Shown piece by piece: positions 29,308 through 37,259 of a stretch of DNA of 64,000 nt. Source of the stretch: Smithella sp. Lineage in GTDB: Bacteria; Desulfobacterota; Syntrophia; Syntrophales; Smithellaceae. Below the pieces are notes generated by a model. It searched no databases. It saw only the letters and a program-made list of their open reading frames with translations, and was not told the origin of the DNA. The first letter of the stretch is position 1, and the number at the start of each line of letters is the position of its first letter. Location of the stretch: the NCBI GenBank assembly GCA_018056685.1, contig JAGPFC010000011.1, positions 1 through 64,000 on the forward strand. The letters run 5' to 3'. Both the position numbers and the translations under genes were made by a program.

Positions 29308-29865
29308 TTAATTGGTTTTGATGATGGATAAAAGATGCTGCTCAATTGCTTCTTTGGGAAGCGCCCCCGTGACTCTATCGACCATCCGGCCCTCTTTAAA
29401 GAAAAGCAGGGTGGGAATACTGCGAATGCCGTATTGTGAAGCCGTCAGCGGATTTTCATCGACATTGAGTTTAACGATTTTTACACCGTTGGCATAATCG
29501 GAAGCCAATTCGTCAATAATTGGGGATAAGGTCCGGCAGGGGCCGCACCACGGCGCCCAGCAATCCACCAAAACGGATGACTCGGAATTCATCACTTCGC
29601 GGGCAAAGGTCTGGTCGGTTACTTCATACGGGAAAACTTTTTGTTGCGGAATGATCAGCGGCTCACGACATTTACCGCATAAAGGCTTTTGATCGAGGCG
29701 ATTTTCAGGCATTCTGTTTTTTGTTCCGCATTTCAGGCAGCGGATAATGAGTTCTTCCAGCGAAGCGCCACATTTACCGCAAAGAGACCTGCCTTGCAGC
29801 TTTTGTTTCGGGATTCTGTTTTTTGTTCCGCAATTAAGACAGCGGATAATGATATTGTCTGGCAT
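29308..29865 (-). CDS. Thioredoxin with duplicated N-terminal zinc ribbon
   Basis: 185 residues. The C-terminal 110 residues form a complete thioredoxin with active site WAPWCGPC. The N-terminus holds two copies of a zinc-ribbon module, each CX2C...CX2C (RCLNCGTKNRIP...LCGKCGA and RCLKCGTKNRMP...LCGKCRE). E. coli TrxC (Trx2) has one such module; two in tandem is unusual. The module DNA is also nearly repeated (29700-29745 and 29815-29860), so the duplication looks recent. Cytosolic disulfide reductase; the ribbon may sense oxidation. AAAGGAA precedes ATG 29865. Confidence 0.9.
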   Translation of the reverse strand: MPDNIIIRCLNCGTKNRIPKQKLQGRSLCGKCGASLEELIIRCLKCGTKNRMPENRLDQKPLCGKCREPLIIPQQKVFPYEVTDQTFAREVMNSESSVLVDCWAPWCGPCRTLSPIIDELASDYANGVKIVKLNVDENPLTASQYGIRSIPTLLFFKEGRMVDRVTGALPKEAIEQHLLSIIKTN

Positions 29866-29914
29866 TTCCTTTAACCTTGGTTAAATGTTTTGTTTGTTCG
29901 CAGAAAAAGGCAAA

Positions 29915-30397
29915 TCATATGGCAACGCTTACCAGCATTGGTTTAAGTATTCGAATAAGCTCAACCGTCTTCATGCGCGCCAATAAACCGCGGCTCCCCG
30001 CATTAATCAAAAGGTCCGGCAGCTCCGCGATGGTCTGCTCCATGTAAACAGGCAGCCCTTTTTTTGTGCCGAAAGGGGACGTTCCGCCTACTTTATAGCC
30101 GGTATGTTTTTCCGCTACCGCCGGATTGCACGGGGAAACCGATTTCGCACCGATGGCGCGGGCCAGCGATTTTGTAGAAACCTCCTTATCTCCATGCATG
30201 AGGATAATCAGCGGACTGGCTTTTTCATCCTCCATAATCAGTGTTTTGATAATACGGTGTTCATCAACCATCAATTTGCCTGCCGCTGTTTTTGTTCCGC
30301 CATGCTCCTCATAAGGATAAGTATGCAGGGTAAAATCAGCATGTTGCGCTTTCAGGGTCAAAACAGCCGGTGTTGTTGGAAATTTCTCTTTACTCAT
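29915..30397 (-). CDS. ybaK: Cys-tRNA(Pro)/Cys-tRNA(Cys) deacylase YbaK family
   Basis: 160 residues, one domain. HGDKEVSTKSLARAIGAKSV and the GYKVGGTSPFG loop are YbaK/EbsC signatures; the lysine of the first segment is catalytic in relatives. The enzyme clears mischarged Cys-tRNA(Pro). It lies 49 bp upstream of the thioredoxin gene on the same strand, so they may share a transcript. Confidence 0.9.
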   Translation of the reverse strand: MSKEKFPTTPAVLTLKAQHADFTLHTYPYEEHGGTKTAAGKLMVDEHRIIKTLIMEDEKASPLIILMHGDKEVSTKSLARAIGAKSVSPCNPAVAEKHTGYKVGGTSPFGTKKGLPVYMEQTIAELPDLLINAGSRGLLARMKTVELIRILKPMLVSVAI

Positions 30398-30546
30398 CGC
30401 ACATATAATAACAACTTGTTGAAAAAAAGCAATATACGGTACATCTCATTTTAGAATGTTTGACAATTTTATATAAAAATATTAAACAAATGCAACTCAA
30501 AATGATATTTTACGTCAATTCATTTCATGACACAGGAAGCAAAAAC

Positions 30547-32322
30547 ATGCAAGAAACAACGCTGCAGGCTTTAATGATTGATGATTCGGAAGATGATGTT
30601 CTGCTGACCGTTCGTGCACTGACGAAAGGCGGATACAATCCTGTTTTCGAACGGGTAGACACCGCGGCTGCTATGAAAACAGCCCTCCGGGAAAAGCAGT
30701 GGGATATCATTCTTTGCGATTATAAAATGCCGACTTTCAGTGCACCGTCAGCCATTGCCATTTTCAAGGAAGCCAATATAGACATCCCTTTTATTGTGAT
30801 ATCCGGAACCATTGGTGAAGAAACAGCTATAGAATGCATGCGTTTGGGTGCTCACGATTATTTCATGAAGGGTAAGTTATCCCGTCTTTGCCCGGCAATT
30901 GCCAGGGAACTGGAAGAGACAAAGATTAGAATCAAACAAAAAAAATCGGAAGAAGAACTGCGTCAAAGTGAAGAAAAATATCGAACCATTCTGGAAAACA
31001 TCGAAGACGGATATTACGAAGTTGATCTTTCCGGCAGTTTTACTTTTTTCAATGAGTCCATGCGCAAGACCCTCGGCTATTCCAGCGAAGAAATGATGGG
31101 GATGAATTACAAGCAGTTTACAGATGACGAATACGCTCAAAAACTGTTTCAAACGTTTAATAAGGTTTTCAATGCCGGTGAACCCGCTAAAGAATTCGAC
31201 TGGCAGCTGATCAGAAAAGATGGAACCAGAAGGTACATCCAGGTATCCGTGTCCTTAATGAAAGATACAACAGGTAAACCCATTGGCTTCAGCGGAATTT
31301 CCCGTGACATCACGGAGCGCAAGATGGCGGAAAATTTAATCAGAGAAAGCGAGGCAAAGTATCGCAATATTTTTGAAAACGCGATGGAAGGCATTTACCA
31401 GGTAACCCTTGATGGCCGGTTCATAACGGTGAATAAGGCTTTTGCCAGGATGGCGGGGTATGAATCTCCTGAGGAATTAATGGATTCCATTCAAGACATA
31501 AGGACACAGCTCTATGTTCGTTCCGAAGACAGGGATAGATTTCTAACAACCATAGAAGAACAAGGAGTTGTCGAAGGTTTTGAGGTTGAATTCATCAAAA
31601 AGGACCGGAGTGTTTTTTGGGTTATTCTGAATGCCAGAACCGTTACGGATGAGAACGGTAAGATTATTTATAATGAAGGACTGGCCGAAGACATTACGCT
31701 TCGCAAACAGACCGAAGAACAACTTCGACAGAGTGTCGAGAGTCTGAAGAGGGCGACGGGAACAACGATTCAAGTTCTGGTTTCCGCCCTGGAGTCCAAA
31801 GACCCTTACACAGCCGGTCACCAGACCAAGTCGGCCAATCTGGCCTGTGCCATAGCCCGGGAGATGGGTTTGGACAAGACGATAATAGAAGGCATTCGCA
31901 TGGCGGGGATCATCCATGATATCGGGAAAATATCCGTACCTGCTGAAATATTGACGAAGCCCAGCAAATTGACCGATATCGAATTTCTATTGGTGAAAGA
32001 GCACGCTCAGAGCGGATACGAAATGCTGAAGGATGTGGAATCACCTTGGCCGCTGGCGCAAATGGTTTACCAGCATCATGAAAGAATCAACGGATCCGGG
32101 TATCCACGAAACCTGAAAGAGGATGAAATTATTTTAGAAGCCCGCATTCTGGCCGTGGCCGATGTCGTGGAGGCAATGGCCTCACACCGTCCTTATCGCG
32201 CTTCTTTAGGCATAGAAGCGGCCCTTGCGGAAATTGAGAAGCACAGGGGCATTCTTTATGACAGTGTGGTCGCCGATGCCTGTCTGAGATTATTTAAGGA
32301 TAAAGGTTACCAACTTGCCTGA
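30547..32322 (+). CDS. Response regulator with two PAS domains and HD-GYP c-di-GMP phosphodiesterase
   Basis: 591 residues from ATG 30547 (AGGAAG upstream; the frame opens at 30460). Receiver domain about 8-125 with IDDSEDD and phospho-acceptor Asp in CDYKMP; PAS 1 about 150-270 and PAS 2 about 275-395, each ending in a PAC motif (FSGISRDITERK, EGLAEDITLRK); HD-GYP about 410-590 with HDIGK, HHERINGSGYP and AVADVVEAM. The GYP element reads NGSGYP instead of DGSGYP but the metal-binding residues look intact. Expected to hydrolyse c-di-GMP in response to an unlinked histidine kinase and PAS ligands; none is nearby. Confidence 0.92.
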   Translation: MQETTLQALMIDDSEDDVLLTVRALTKGGYNPVFERVDTAAAMKTALREKQWDIILCDYKMPTFSAPSAIAIFKEANIDIPFIVISGTIGEETAIECMRLGAHDYFMKGKLSRLCPAIARELEETKIRIKQKKSEEELRQSEEKYRTILENIEDGYYEVDLSGSFTFFNESMRKTLGYSSEEMMGMNYKQFTDDEYAQKLFQTFNKVFNAGEPAKEFDWQLIRKDGTRRYIQVSVSLMKDTTGKPIGFSGISRDITERKMAENLIRESEAKYRNIFENAMEGIYQVTLDGRFITVNKAFARMAGYESPEELMDSIQDIRTQLYVRSEDRDRFLTTIEEQGVVEGFEVEFIKKDRSVFWVILNARTVTDENGKIIYNEGLAEDITLRKQTEEQLRQSVESLKRATGTTIQVLVSALESKDPYTAGHQTKSANLACAIAREMGLDKTIIEGIRMAGIIHDIGKISVPAEILTKPSKLTDIEFLLVKEHAQSGYEMLKDVESPWPLAQMVYQHHERINGSGYPRNLKEDEIILEARILAVADVVEAMASHRPYRASLGIEAALAEIEKHRGILYDSVVADACLRLFKDKGYQLA

Positions 32323-32343
32323 GACATCAAGCATTCCATTTCC

Positions 32344-33117
32344 TTAAAACCTGACCCGGTTCAAGAGCACATTTACAAAGCGCAGGTAGGGGCGTAATGC
32401 CGGTGTGCCGCCGCCTTCGGAAATAATCTGCAACGCTTTTGCGGCATCTGCAACGATTGAGCCGCCAAGATGGGTGACCGGCGTGTCGTGGAAGATGTCA
32501 GGCACGAGCGGTGTGGAGGGCCCCATCAGAACAACCGATCGCGGCCTGCCCAACAAGCCGATCGTTTCTTCAAACGTATTGTTCAGAAGAGTCGTTGCGG
32601 TAATAATCGCAACATCGCAGTCTTTGAGCGCCTTTTGTTTTTCTTCCGCTGAGAGCACTTCCAGACGCTCGGGATTTTTTTCAACCACGGTCAGTATCGC
32701 ACCGGTAGATCGGATGCGTTCCACCAGGGGAGCAAACAGCCCGACCATGGCCACCTTTTCGCCGGGTTGAAGATTCAGGTACGTCGTCGCTTCACGGTCT
32801 TCGGTTTTTCCGCTTTCAGGCAAAACGAGCGCATTGGCTGTTGCCATACCGATCGCCCTGCGCAGAGTGTCTTTTGCGTTCACAAGATATTTCAATGTTT
32901 CAGACGCGGCTGATCCGACGTATGTTCCCGCTTCCTTCAAAACCGTGCAGCCGCGTGCGGAACTTCCCGGCAGGACGGCGGCAAGTCCGGCAAAACCGTT
33001 ATCAAGTTTTATTCCGACATAGCTCAAGCCGATGCGCAAATCGGCAATTTTGCGGTTTTCGACCAATCCTGCCAGCTGTTCATCAAGACGCTTTAAAACA
33101 GTCCCTGCTGTGATCAT
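32344..33117 (-). CDS. DUF364/DUF4213 Rossmann-like protein, putative metal chelatase-type
   Basis: 257 residues. N-terminal DUF4213-like part (1-85) and a C-terminal Rossmann-like DUF364 part (about 105-250; EKVAMVGLFAPLVER, VVEKNPERL, DVAIITATTLLNNTFEE, LMGPSTPLVPDIF). Family members occur in anaerobes and archaea and are thought to bind heavy metals or act near molybdenum/tungsten metabolism. Its nearness to FmdE and modABC, all on the same strand, fits this. AAAGGATG precedes ATG 33117. Biochemical role unknown. Confidence 0.8.
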   Translation of the reverse strand: MITAGTVLKRLDEQLAGLVENRKIADLRIGLSYVGIKLDNGFAGLAAVLPGSSARGCTVLKEAGTYVGSAASETLKYLVNAKDTLRRAIGMATANALVLPESGKTEDREATTYLNLQPGEKVAMVGLFAPLVERIRSTGAILTVVEKNPERLEVLSAEEKQKALKDCDVAIITATTLLNNTFEETIGLLGRPRSVVLMGPSTPLVPDIFHDTPVTHLGGSIVADAAKALQIISEGGGTPALRPYLRFVNVLLNRVRF

Positions 33118-33153
33118 AGATACATCCTTTATTTATGTGTCTAAATTGCATCT

Positions 33154-33762
33154 TTAATTTTCGATGAATGCTTCTTCCACCCACATCAATTCGCACGACC
33201 CCGCGCCGCTGTCTTCCCGGGTCAGTGACGTGTTCCAAGTCCATCCGTCACGATGCTTGATATTTATCAGGTATCCTTTAAGCTTAACGATTTCACCGGT
33301 GCGCACCTTGAGCAGTCTGGACTTCACGCTGTCACTCGCGGGCACCAGATGGGTATTGGCGGAGGAACGGATAATATCAGCGGGGCTGATGGGCGGCGTA
33401 CCTTCCCAACGGTAATAATACCAGCGATTGCCTTGACGGATATCCAGTTTTTCGATGACGTCATTGCGTGACATCGGTCCCCAGCCGAGCGCAAGATCAA
33501 GGGGAGATAAATCCGACATTCGTCCCATTCTGTATCGTTCAGCGGACAGCACCTTGGCGCGGAGGGCATAACGGGCAACGGGTTGAATGTCATAATCATC
33601 TCTTTGCAGAGACGGTATATTTGTACTTTCCTGAACAGGCTGTTCTTCTACCGGCCCGATAACGGCAATACGCCTCTGCTCCATTTTCTCATAAATGAAG
33701 TAGCCGGAGGTTAAGATAATCAGCAGTATCAACAGCCATTCTTTGAATGATTTGGGCAGCAA
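33154..33762 (-). CDS. Single-pass membrane protein of unknown function
   Basis: 202 residues. A hydrophobic segment at about 9-24 (WLLILLIILTSGYFIY) anchors an otherwise soluble, Trp/Tyr-containing domain with WGPMSR, RWYYYRWEG and a C-terminal WMWVEE-like end (SCELMWVEEAF). No family was recognised with certainty. TTG 33762 is the likely start: GGAAGG lies 7 nt upstream and the next ATG would delete the membrane segment. It lies between FmdE and the DUF364 gene. Confidence 0.7.
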   Translation of the reverse strand: MLPKSFKEWLLILLIILTSGYFIYEKMEQRRIAVIGPVEEQPVQESTNIPSLQRDDYDIQPVARYALRAKVLSAERYRMGRMSDLSPLDLALGWGPMSRNDVIEKLDIRQGNRWYYYRWEGTPPISPADIIRSSANTHLVPASDSVKSRLLKVRTGEIVKLKGYLINIKHRDGWTWNTSLTREDSGAGSCELMWVEEAFIEN

Positions 33763-33849
33763 TCAACAACCTTCCAAAACTCTTTGAGTACCGTTCAGAA
33801 TTCGGGAGACAGCATATCTCATTATGCAAATAATTTTAATGATATTTTG

Positions 33850-34431
33850 CTATTTAACTGTTGATATTTCCGAATAAGGAGTCTCCCCCTGACAATTCAG
33901 ACATTTTTCACCGTGTTTTGAAGGATAGGCCTCGCCGCAGACGGGACAAATACCCACCGGTCCCATTTTCTTGCGGCGGACTTTTTCCGGCACGACCTGA
34001 ACCTTCTGCACGCTTAATAGCTTGTGCCCGGCTTCTTTGATTTGGGCCAACAGGACATCAGGGCTCTGTTCGTTCTTTTTTTTCTTTTTCAGATACCAGT
34101 CGCGGATTTCCGGCCAGGCTTCCAATTTCTTTGTATCCAGATAAACGCGCACGCCTCTCCCGCTGTATTTTTCATACAGGGTCACGGCAAACCGTCCGAA
34201 GGGGGCGATGGAGAGCCAACCGTTGCCGATGGTGCAGGGCGTCAGAATCTGCACGGCATCCGGCAGGCAAACCGGTGTTTCACTGATGGCGTCAAAAAAT
34301 TCACCTTCAGGCAGATTTTTCATCGCCAGATCAACCATAAAACCACCAATAATCAACCCCGGCGCGAGATTACCGTGAAAAGATTTGACCAGGTGAAGGT
34401 ATTCTTCATAGGAATAGGTACAGATGTTCAT
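33850..34431 (-). CDS. FmdE-family protein with C-terminal zinc ribbon
   Basis: 193 residues. Residues 8-140 match the FmdE (formylmethanofuran dehydrogenase subunit E) domain: FHGNLAPGLIIGGFMVDLA with the conserved HG, and QILTPCTIGNG with its cysteine. The C-terminus has CPVCGEAYPSKHGEKCLNC, a four-cysteine zinc ribbon. In non-methanogens FmdE proteins sit with molybdate transport and molybdopterin enzymes; the upstream modABC operon on the same strand fits. AAGGAG lies about 13 nt before ATG 34431. Exact role unknown; no formate or formylmethanofuran dehydrogenase is in the window. Confidence 0.85.
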   Translation of the reverse strand: MNICTYSYEEYLHLVKSFHGNLAPGLIIGGFMVDLAMKNLPEGEFFDAISETPVCLPDAVQILTPCTIGNGWLSIAPFGRFAVTLYEKYSGRGVRVYLDTKKLEAWPEIRDWYLKKKKKNEQSPDVLLAQIKEAGHKLLSVQKVQVVPEKVRRKKMGPVGICPVCGEAYPSKHGEKCLNCQGETPYSEISTVK

Positions 34432-34475
34432 AAAATTCTTCGCTCCTTAATACTCTTAATAGCGGTGTCATTAGC

Positions 34476-34550
34476 CCTGAAGGCTTCGCTTCAGGATAAG
34501 TGAGACTAACCAATCTGACTGCGCGATGCTTGTCATATTGGAGTCTCACT
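34476..34550. other. Two adjacent hairpins between modC and FmdE
   Basis: CCTGAAG-GCTTCG-CTTCAGG (34476-34495) is a perfect 7-bp stem. Next to it AGTGAGACT (34499-34507) and AGTCTCACT (34542-34550) form a perfect 9-bp inverted repeat around 34 bp, extended inward by CCAAT/ATTGG. The right arm overlaps the modC stop codon. They may terminate or attenuate modABC transcription before FmdE, or be a small mobile repeat; no T-run is present. Confidence 0.5.
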
Positions 34551-35262
34551 AATAAACTAAAGTCAATCTCGGTTCTCGCGCCGCGCGTAGAGCCGCTGGC
34601 GATGACGGCTCTCTGTTCATCATCCGCGTCAACCATTGATTGTCAATTTTACCTTCCACGACCGGCAGCAGTTCATCGGCCAGATATAACGCTTCGGTTA
34701 TATCATGCGTCACATAAATTATCGGGAAAGACATTTTCCCCTTTAAATTTTTCAATTCTTCCCGCAGGCCGCGGCGAGTAATGGCGTCGAGCGCCGAAAA
34801 CGGTTCATCCAGAAGCAGGATACGCGGATGTCTGGCGAGCGCTTGACAAATCGCGCAGCGCTGGCGTTCGCCGCCGGAAACCATGTGAGGCTTGCGCTTT
34901 TTCAAATGATCGATTTGGAAAAGCTCGAAAAGTTCATCGACTTCTTTCCTATCCACAGCCGCAAATGTTGCATTCTCGTAAAGATTCAAATGAGGGAAAA
35001 GCGTATAATCCTGAAAGACATAACCCAAACGACGTTTCTGCGGAGGGACATTAATATGCCGCAGAGAATCAAACCAGACTTCATCACCGAAAACAACCCT
35101 GCCCTCTTTCGGTTTTTCCAAACCCGCCAGCATACGGATGATCGTTGTCTTGCCGCCGCCGGAAGGACCGATCATCACGACCATGTTTTTCTTCGCGCAG
35201 GAAAAGGATATGTCCAGATCAAAATATTTTAATTTCTTTTTCAGGGAAACGGCAATGCTCAT
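34549..35262 (-). CDS. modC: Molybdate (or tungstate) ABC transporter ATPase
   Basis: 237 residues from ATG 35262; the frame opens upstream at 35319 but that would overlap modB. Walker A GPSGGGKTT, signature VSGGERQRCAI, Walker B LLLDEPFSALD. It is short: the C-terminal molybdate-binding TOBE/DiMoP domain of E. coli ModC is missing, as in WtpC- or TupC-like short forms. It follows modB by 22 bp. The tail (SSPAALRAAREPRLTLVY) is arginine-rich and runs into the hairpin region, so the last residues may have been altered by repeat insertion. Confidence 0.85.
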   Translation of the reverse strand: MSIAVSLKKKLKYFDLDISFSCAKKNMVVMIGPSGGGKTTIIRMLAGLEKPKEGRVVFGDEVWFDSLRHINVPPQKRRLGYVFQDYTLFPHLNLYENATFAAVDRKEVDELFELFQIDHLKKRKPHMVSGGERQRCAICQALARHPRILLLDEPFSALDAITRRGLREELKNLKGKMSFPIIYVTHDITEALYLADELLPVVEGKIDNQWLTRMMNREPSSPAALRAAREPRLTLVY

Positions 35263-35284
35263 GATTTGGTTCTCTTGTTTGAGT

Positions 35285-36070
35285 TTATTCTGCTTTATAA
35301 ATCCAGTCTCTATCCGCAAAGAGTCTCACGCCGTACAGCAGTCCCAGTCCGATGCCAAGCAGAATGAGGACCAGAACCACCGTTCCCTCAATGTCCGCGC
35401 TGGAAAGCCTCATGAATATCGCAATGGGAAGGGTTTCTGTCTTCATGGCCATTGAACCTGCAATGGTGATGGTCGCGCCGAATTCACCCAATGCCTTGGC
35501 CCACGTAAGAACAGAAGACGCAATAATTCCCTTTTTACCAAGGGGGAGAATAACCTTAAAGAAGGTGTTTGCGGGCGACAAACCGAGCACCCAGGCAGCT
35601 TCTTCGTGCTTTTTCGGTATTTCATCAAACACCGCTTTTATAAAACGTATGGCAATCCCCACCGTCGTGATGAATTGGGCGAGGAGTATCCCGTATATCG
35701 TAAAGACAAACGGAGTCCCTCGCTCCTGGATCAATTGGCCGGCAGGCGTGGTGAAAAAGATGAGAATCATCGCACCCAAAGCCACAGGCGATACAATCAT
35801 GGGCAGTTCCATGAGGGTATCAATAATCTGCCTGCCGGGGAATTGATACCTCGAAAGAGCATACGCGGATGGAATTGCGAAAAAGAGGGAAACAACCGTG
35901 GCAATCGTGGCCGCCATCAGGCTCAAACGCAGAGAAAAGAGCGTTCTTTCAGAGAGAAGCGTCTTCATAAAGAGAGGCCCCTGGTAAAAATAGAAAAGGG
36001 AAAGGATAAGCACAGCGTATACCAAAAAAACAGAAACCGCGAACGCGATGGTGATTCTCTTAAAGGTCAT
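35285..36070 (-). CDS. modB: Molybdate (or tungstate) ABC transporter permease
   Basis: 261 residues from ATG 36070, which overlaps the modA stop as ATGA; a longer frame to 36133 is rejected. Five to six membrane helices and the EAA loop EEAAWVLGLSPANTFFKVILP (key E-A-A, G, P) for docking the ATPase. ALGEFGATITIAGSM at about 210 is typical for ModB-like permeases. Confidence 0.9.
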   Translation of the reverse strand: MTFKRITIAFAVSVFLVYAVLILSLFYFYQGPLFMKTLLSERTLFSLRLSLMAATIATVVSLFFAIPSAYALSRYQFPGRQIIDTLMELPMIVSPVALGAMILIFFTTPAGQLIQERGTPFVFTIYGILLAQFITTVGIAIRFIKAVFDEIPKKHEEAAWVLGLSPANTFFKVILPLGKKGIIASSVLTWAKALGEFGATITIAGSMAMKTETLPIAIFMRLSSADIEGTVVLVLILLGIGLGLLYGVRLFADRDWIYKAE

Positions 36071-36921
36071 TTTCCTCTCCAATCTTCTGGGATTTTGTAT
36101 TCTCCACCGACCGGCTTCTTTGCGCCAATCCATGCCATGGCTTCTTCAGGGTTCATGAAGTAATGATATTTTTTGAAAAAGATTTTGCCTTCGCCGGAAA
36201 GGATAAAGTCTATGAATTTTTGAGCAAGATCTTTGTCTGTCGTGAACTTCGATATGGCTATAGGGATGTAGCCGATGCGCGCTATTTCATGTTGCCTAAG
36301 AGGGATGGTCTCTATGCGTTCAGGATTCCAATGCTGGAAAACTTCCCATCCTATAACCGCATCAACCGCTTTCAAGGAAACAGCGGTGGCCGTTTTCTCG
36401 CAGCTTTCCGTATAATTAACAAGGTTCTTTTTAAACTGAGCTTTTTCTTTCGCGGTATAGTTATTTTCTATAATCTCCACGGCATAAAGGCCGACGCAGA
36501 CGCTCTCGGGATTCGCAATGGCCACCCGAACACCCGGTTTAATGAGGTCTTTCAACGATTTGATACCTTTGGGATTACCCTTCTGCACGTTAATTGCCGG
36601 AACAAGATAGACGACATACTTTTCCGATTCCGGAAATACGAACCCCTTCTTCTTGGCGATTTCCATAAAATCCGACGAGCCGGGAAAATAGATATCCCCT
36701 TTTCTCGCCAGGGCCATCTGGGAAAGAACGAAACCTGATCCCCCAAAAGTAAGATTAACTTTTACGTCCGTCTTTTTCTCGAAAGCTCTGGCCGCTTCCT
36801 CCGTTGGCGGTTTGCTTGCCGCACCGGCGAAAATAAAAAGTTCCCGGCCAAACGAAAGCCCCGGCAACGTGAACAATAACAGGTAACAACAGATTGCAAA
36901 GGTATATAGAACACGAATCAT
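36067..36921 (-). CDS. modA: Molybdate (or tungstate) ABC transporter substrate-binding protein
   Basis: 284 residues. Signal peptide about 1-25 (hydrophobic CCYLLLFTLPGLSFG). Mature part begins ELFIFAGAASKPP, the ModA start where Ala-Ser contacts the oxyanion; NLTFGGSGFVLSQM follows, with the second oxyanion contact Ser. GDIYFPGSSDFM and DAVIGWEVF are also typical. It captures molybdate or tungstate in the periplasm; which one cannot be told from sequence. Ribosome site weak (GGGTTC). First gene of modABC. Confidence 0.9.
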   Translation of the reverse strand: MIRVLYTFAICCYLLLFTLPGLSFGRELFIFAGAASKPPTEEAARAFEKKTDVKVNLTFGGSGFVLSQMALARKGDIYFPGSSDFMEIAKKKGFVFPESEKYVVYLVPAINVQKGNPKGIKSLKDLIKPGVRVAIANPESVCVGLYAVEIIENNYTAKEKAQFKKNLVNYTESCEKTATAVSLKAVDAVIGWEVFQHWNPERIETIPLRQHEIARIGYIPIAISKFTTDKDLAQKFIDFILSGEGKIFFKKYHYFMNPEEAMAWIGAKKPVGGEYKIPEDWRGK

Positions 36922-37159
36922 CAGTTGAACCCGGTTTATTCTTAACGGCTATGTTTAATACAAAGCCGCCATCTCCTTGAAAGCTGAAATAAGTTTTACC
37001 GCCAATGCGATGGAAATTTTTTCCTCTGCAAAAAAAGACGCAGAACCCATGAACAAGACAATGGAACAACAGGCCTTATATGTCTTATGGTGATTATCCT
37101 TATCATTTTTTCGGTTATGTTACAAATAACATATATAACAATAACAAAAATATACTCAC
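36922..37159. other. Upstream region of modA; no certain gene
   Basis: 238 bp between modA and the terminator after mutM. It should hold the modA promoter but I see no convincing -35/-10 pair. ATAACA occurs three times near 37126-37145 (ATAACA-TAT-ATAACA-ATAACA), possibly an operator; its reverse contains GTTATATATGTTAT, faintly ModE-like. On the plus strand a 44-codon open stretch without its own start (36959-37093) reads like protein (AEISFTANAMEIF, KKDAEPMNKTMEQQ) and could be a gene remnant. No molybdenum-cofactor riboswitch could be folded with confidence. Confidence 0.3.
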
Positions 37160-37199
37160 AAAAAAGCTTTCTATTTTATAAAATAGCAGGAAGCTTTTT
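37160..37199 (-). terminator. Terminator after mutM
   Basis: A perfect 16-bp palindrome CTATTTTATAAAATAG (37171-37186) lies inside longer arms AAAAAAGCTTT (37160-37170) and AAGCTTTTT (37191-37199). With A-runs on one side and T-runs on the other it can terminate in both directions; it lies about 60 bp after the mutM stop and before the modA promoter region. Confidence 0.6.
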
Positions 37200-37259
37200 A
37201 AATGTTTCCTGTTTGTGATTATTTTCCGTGCTCATGAGGAAAGGAGGGGTCAGGTAATA

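Noticed and set aside
36922-37060. Molybdenum-cofactor riboswitch upstream of modA
   Set aside because: I could not fold the conserved P1-P3 core by eye; a covariance-model (Rfam MOCO_RNA_motif) search would decide.
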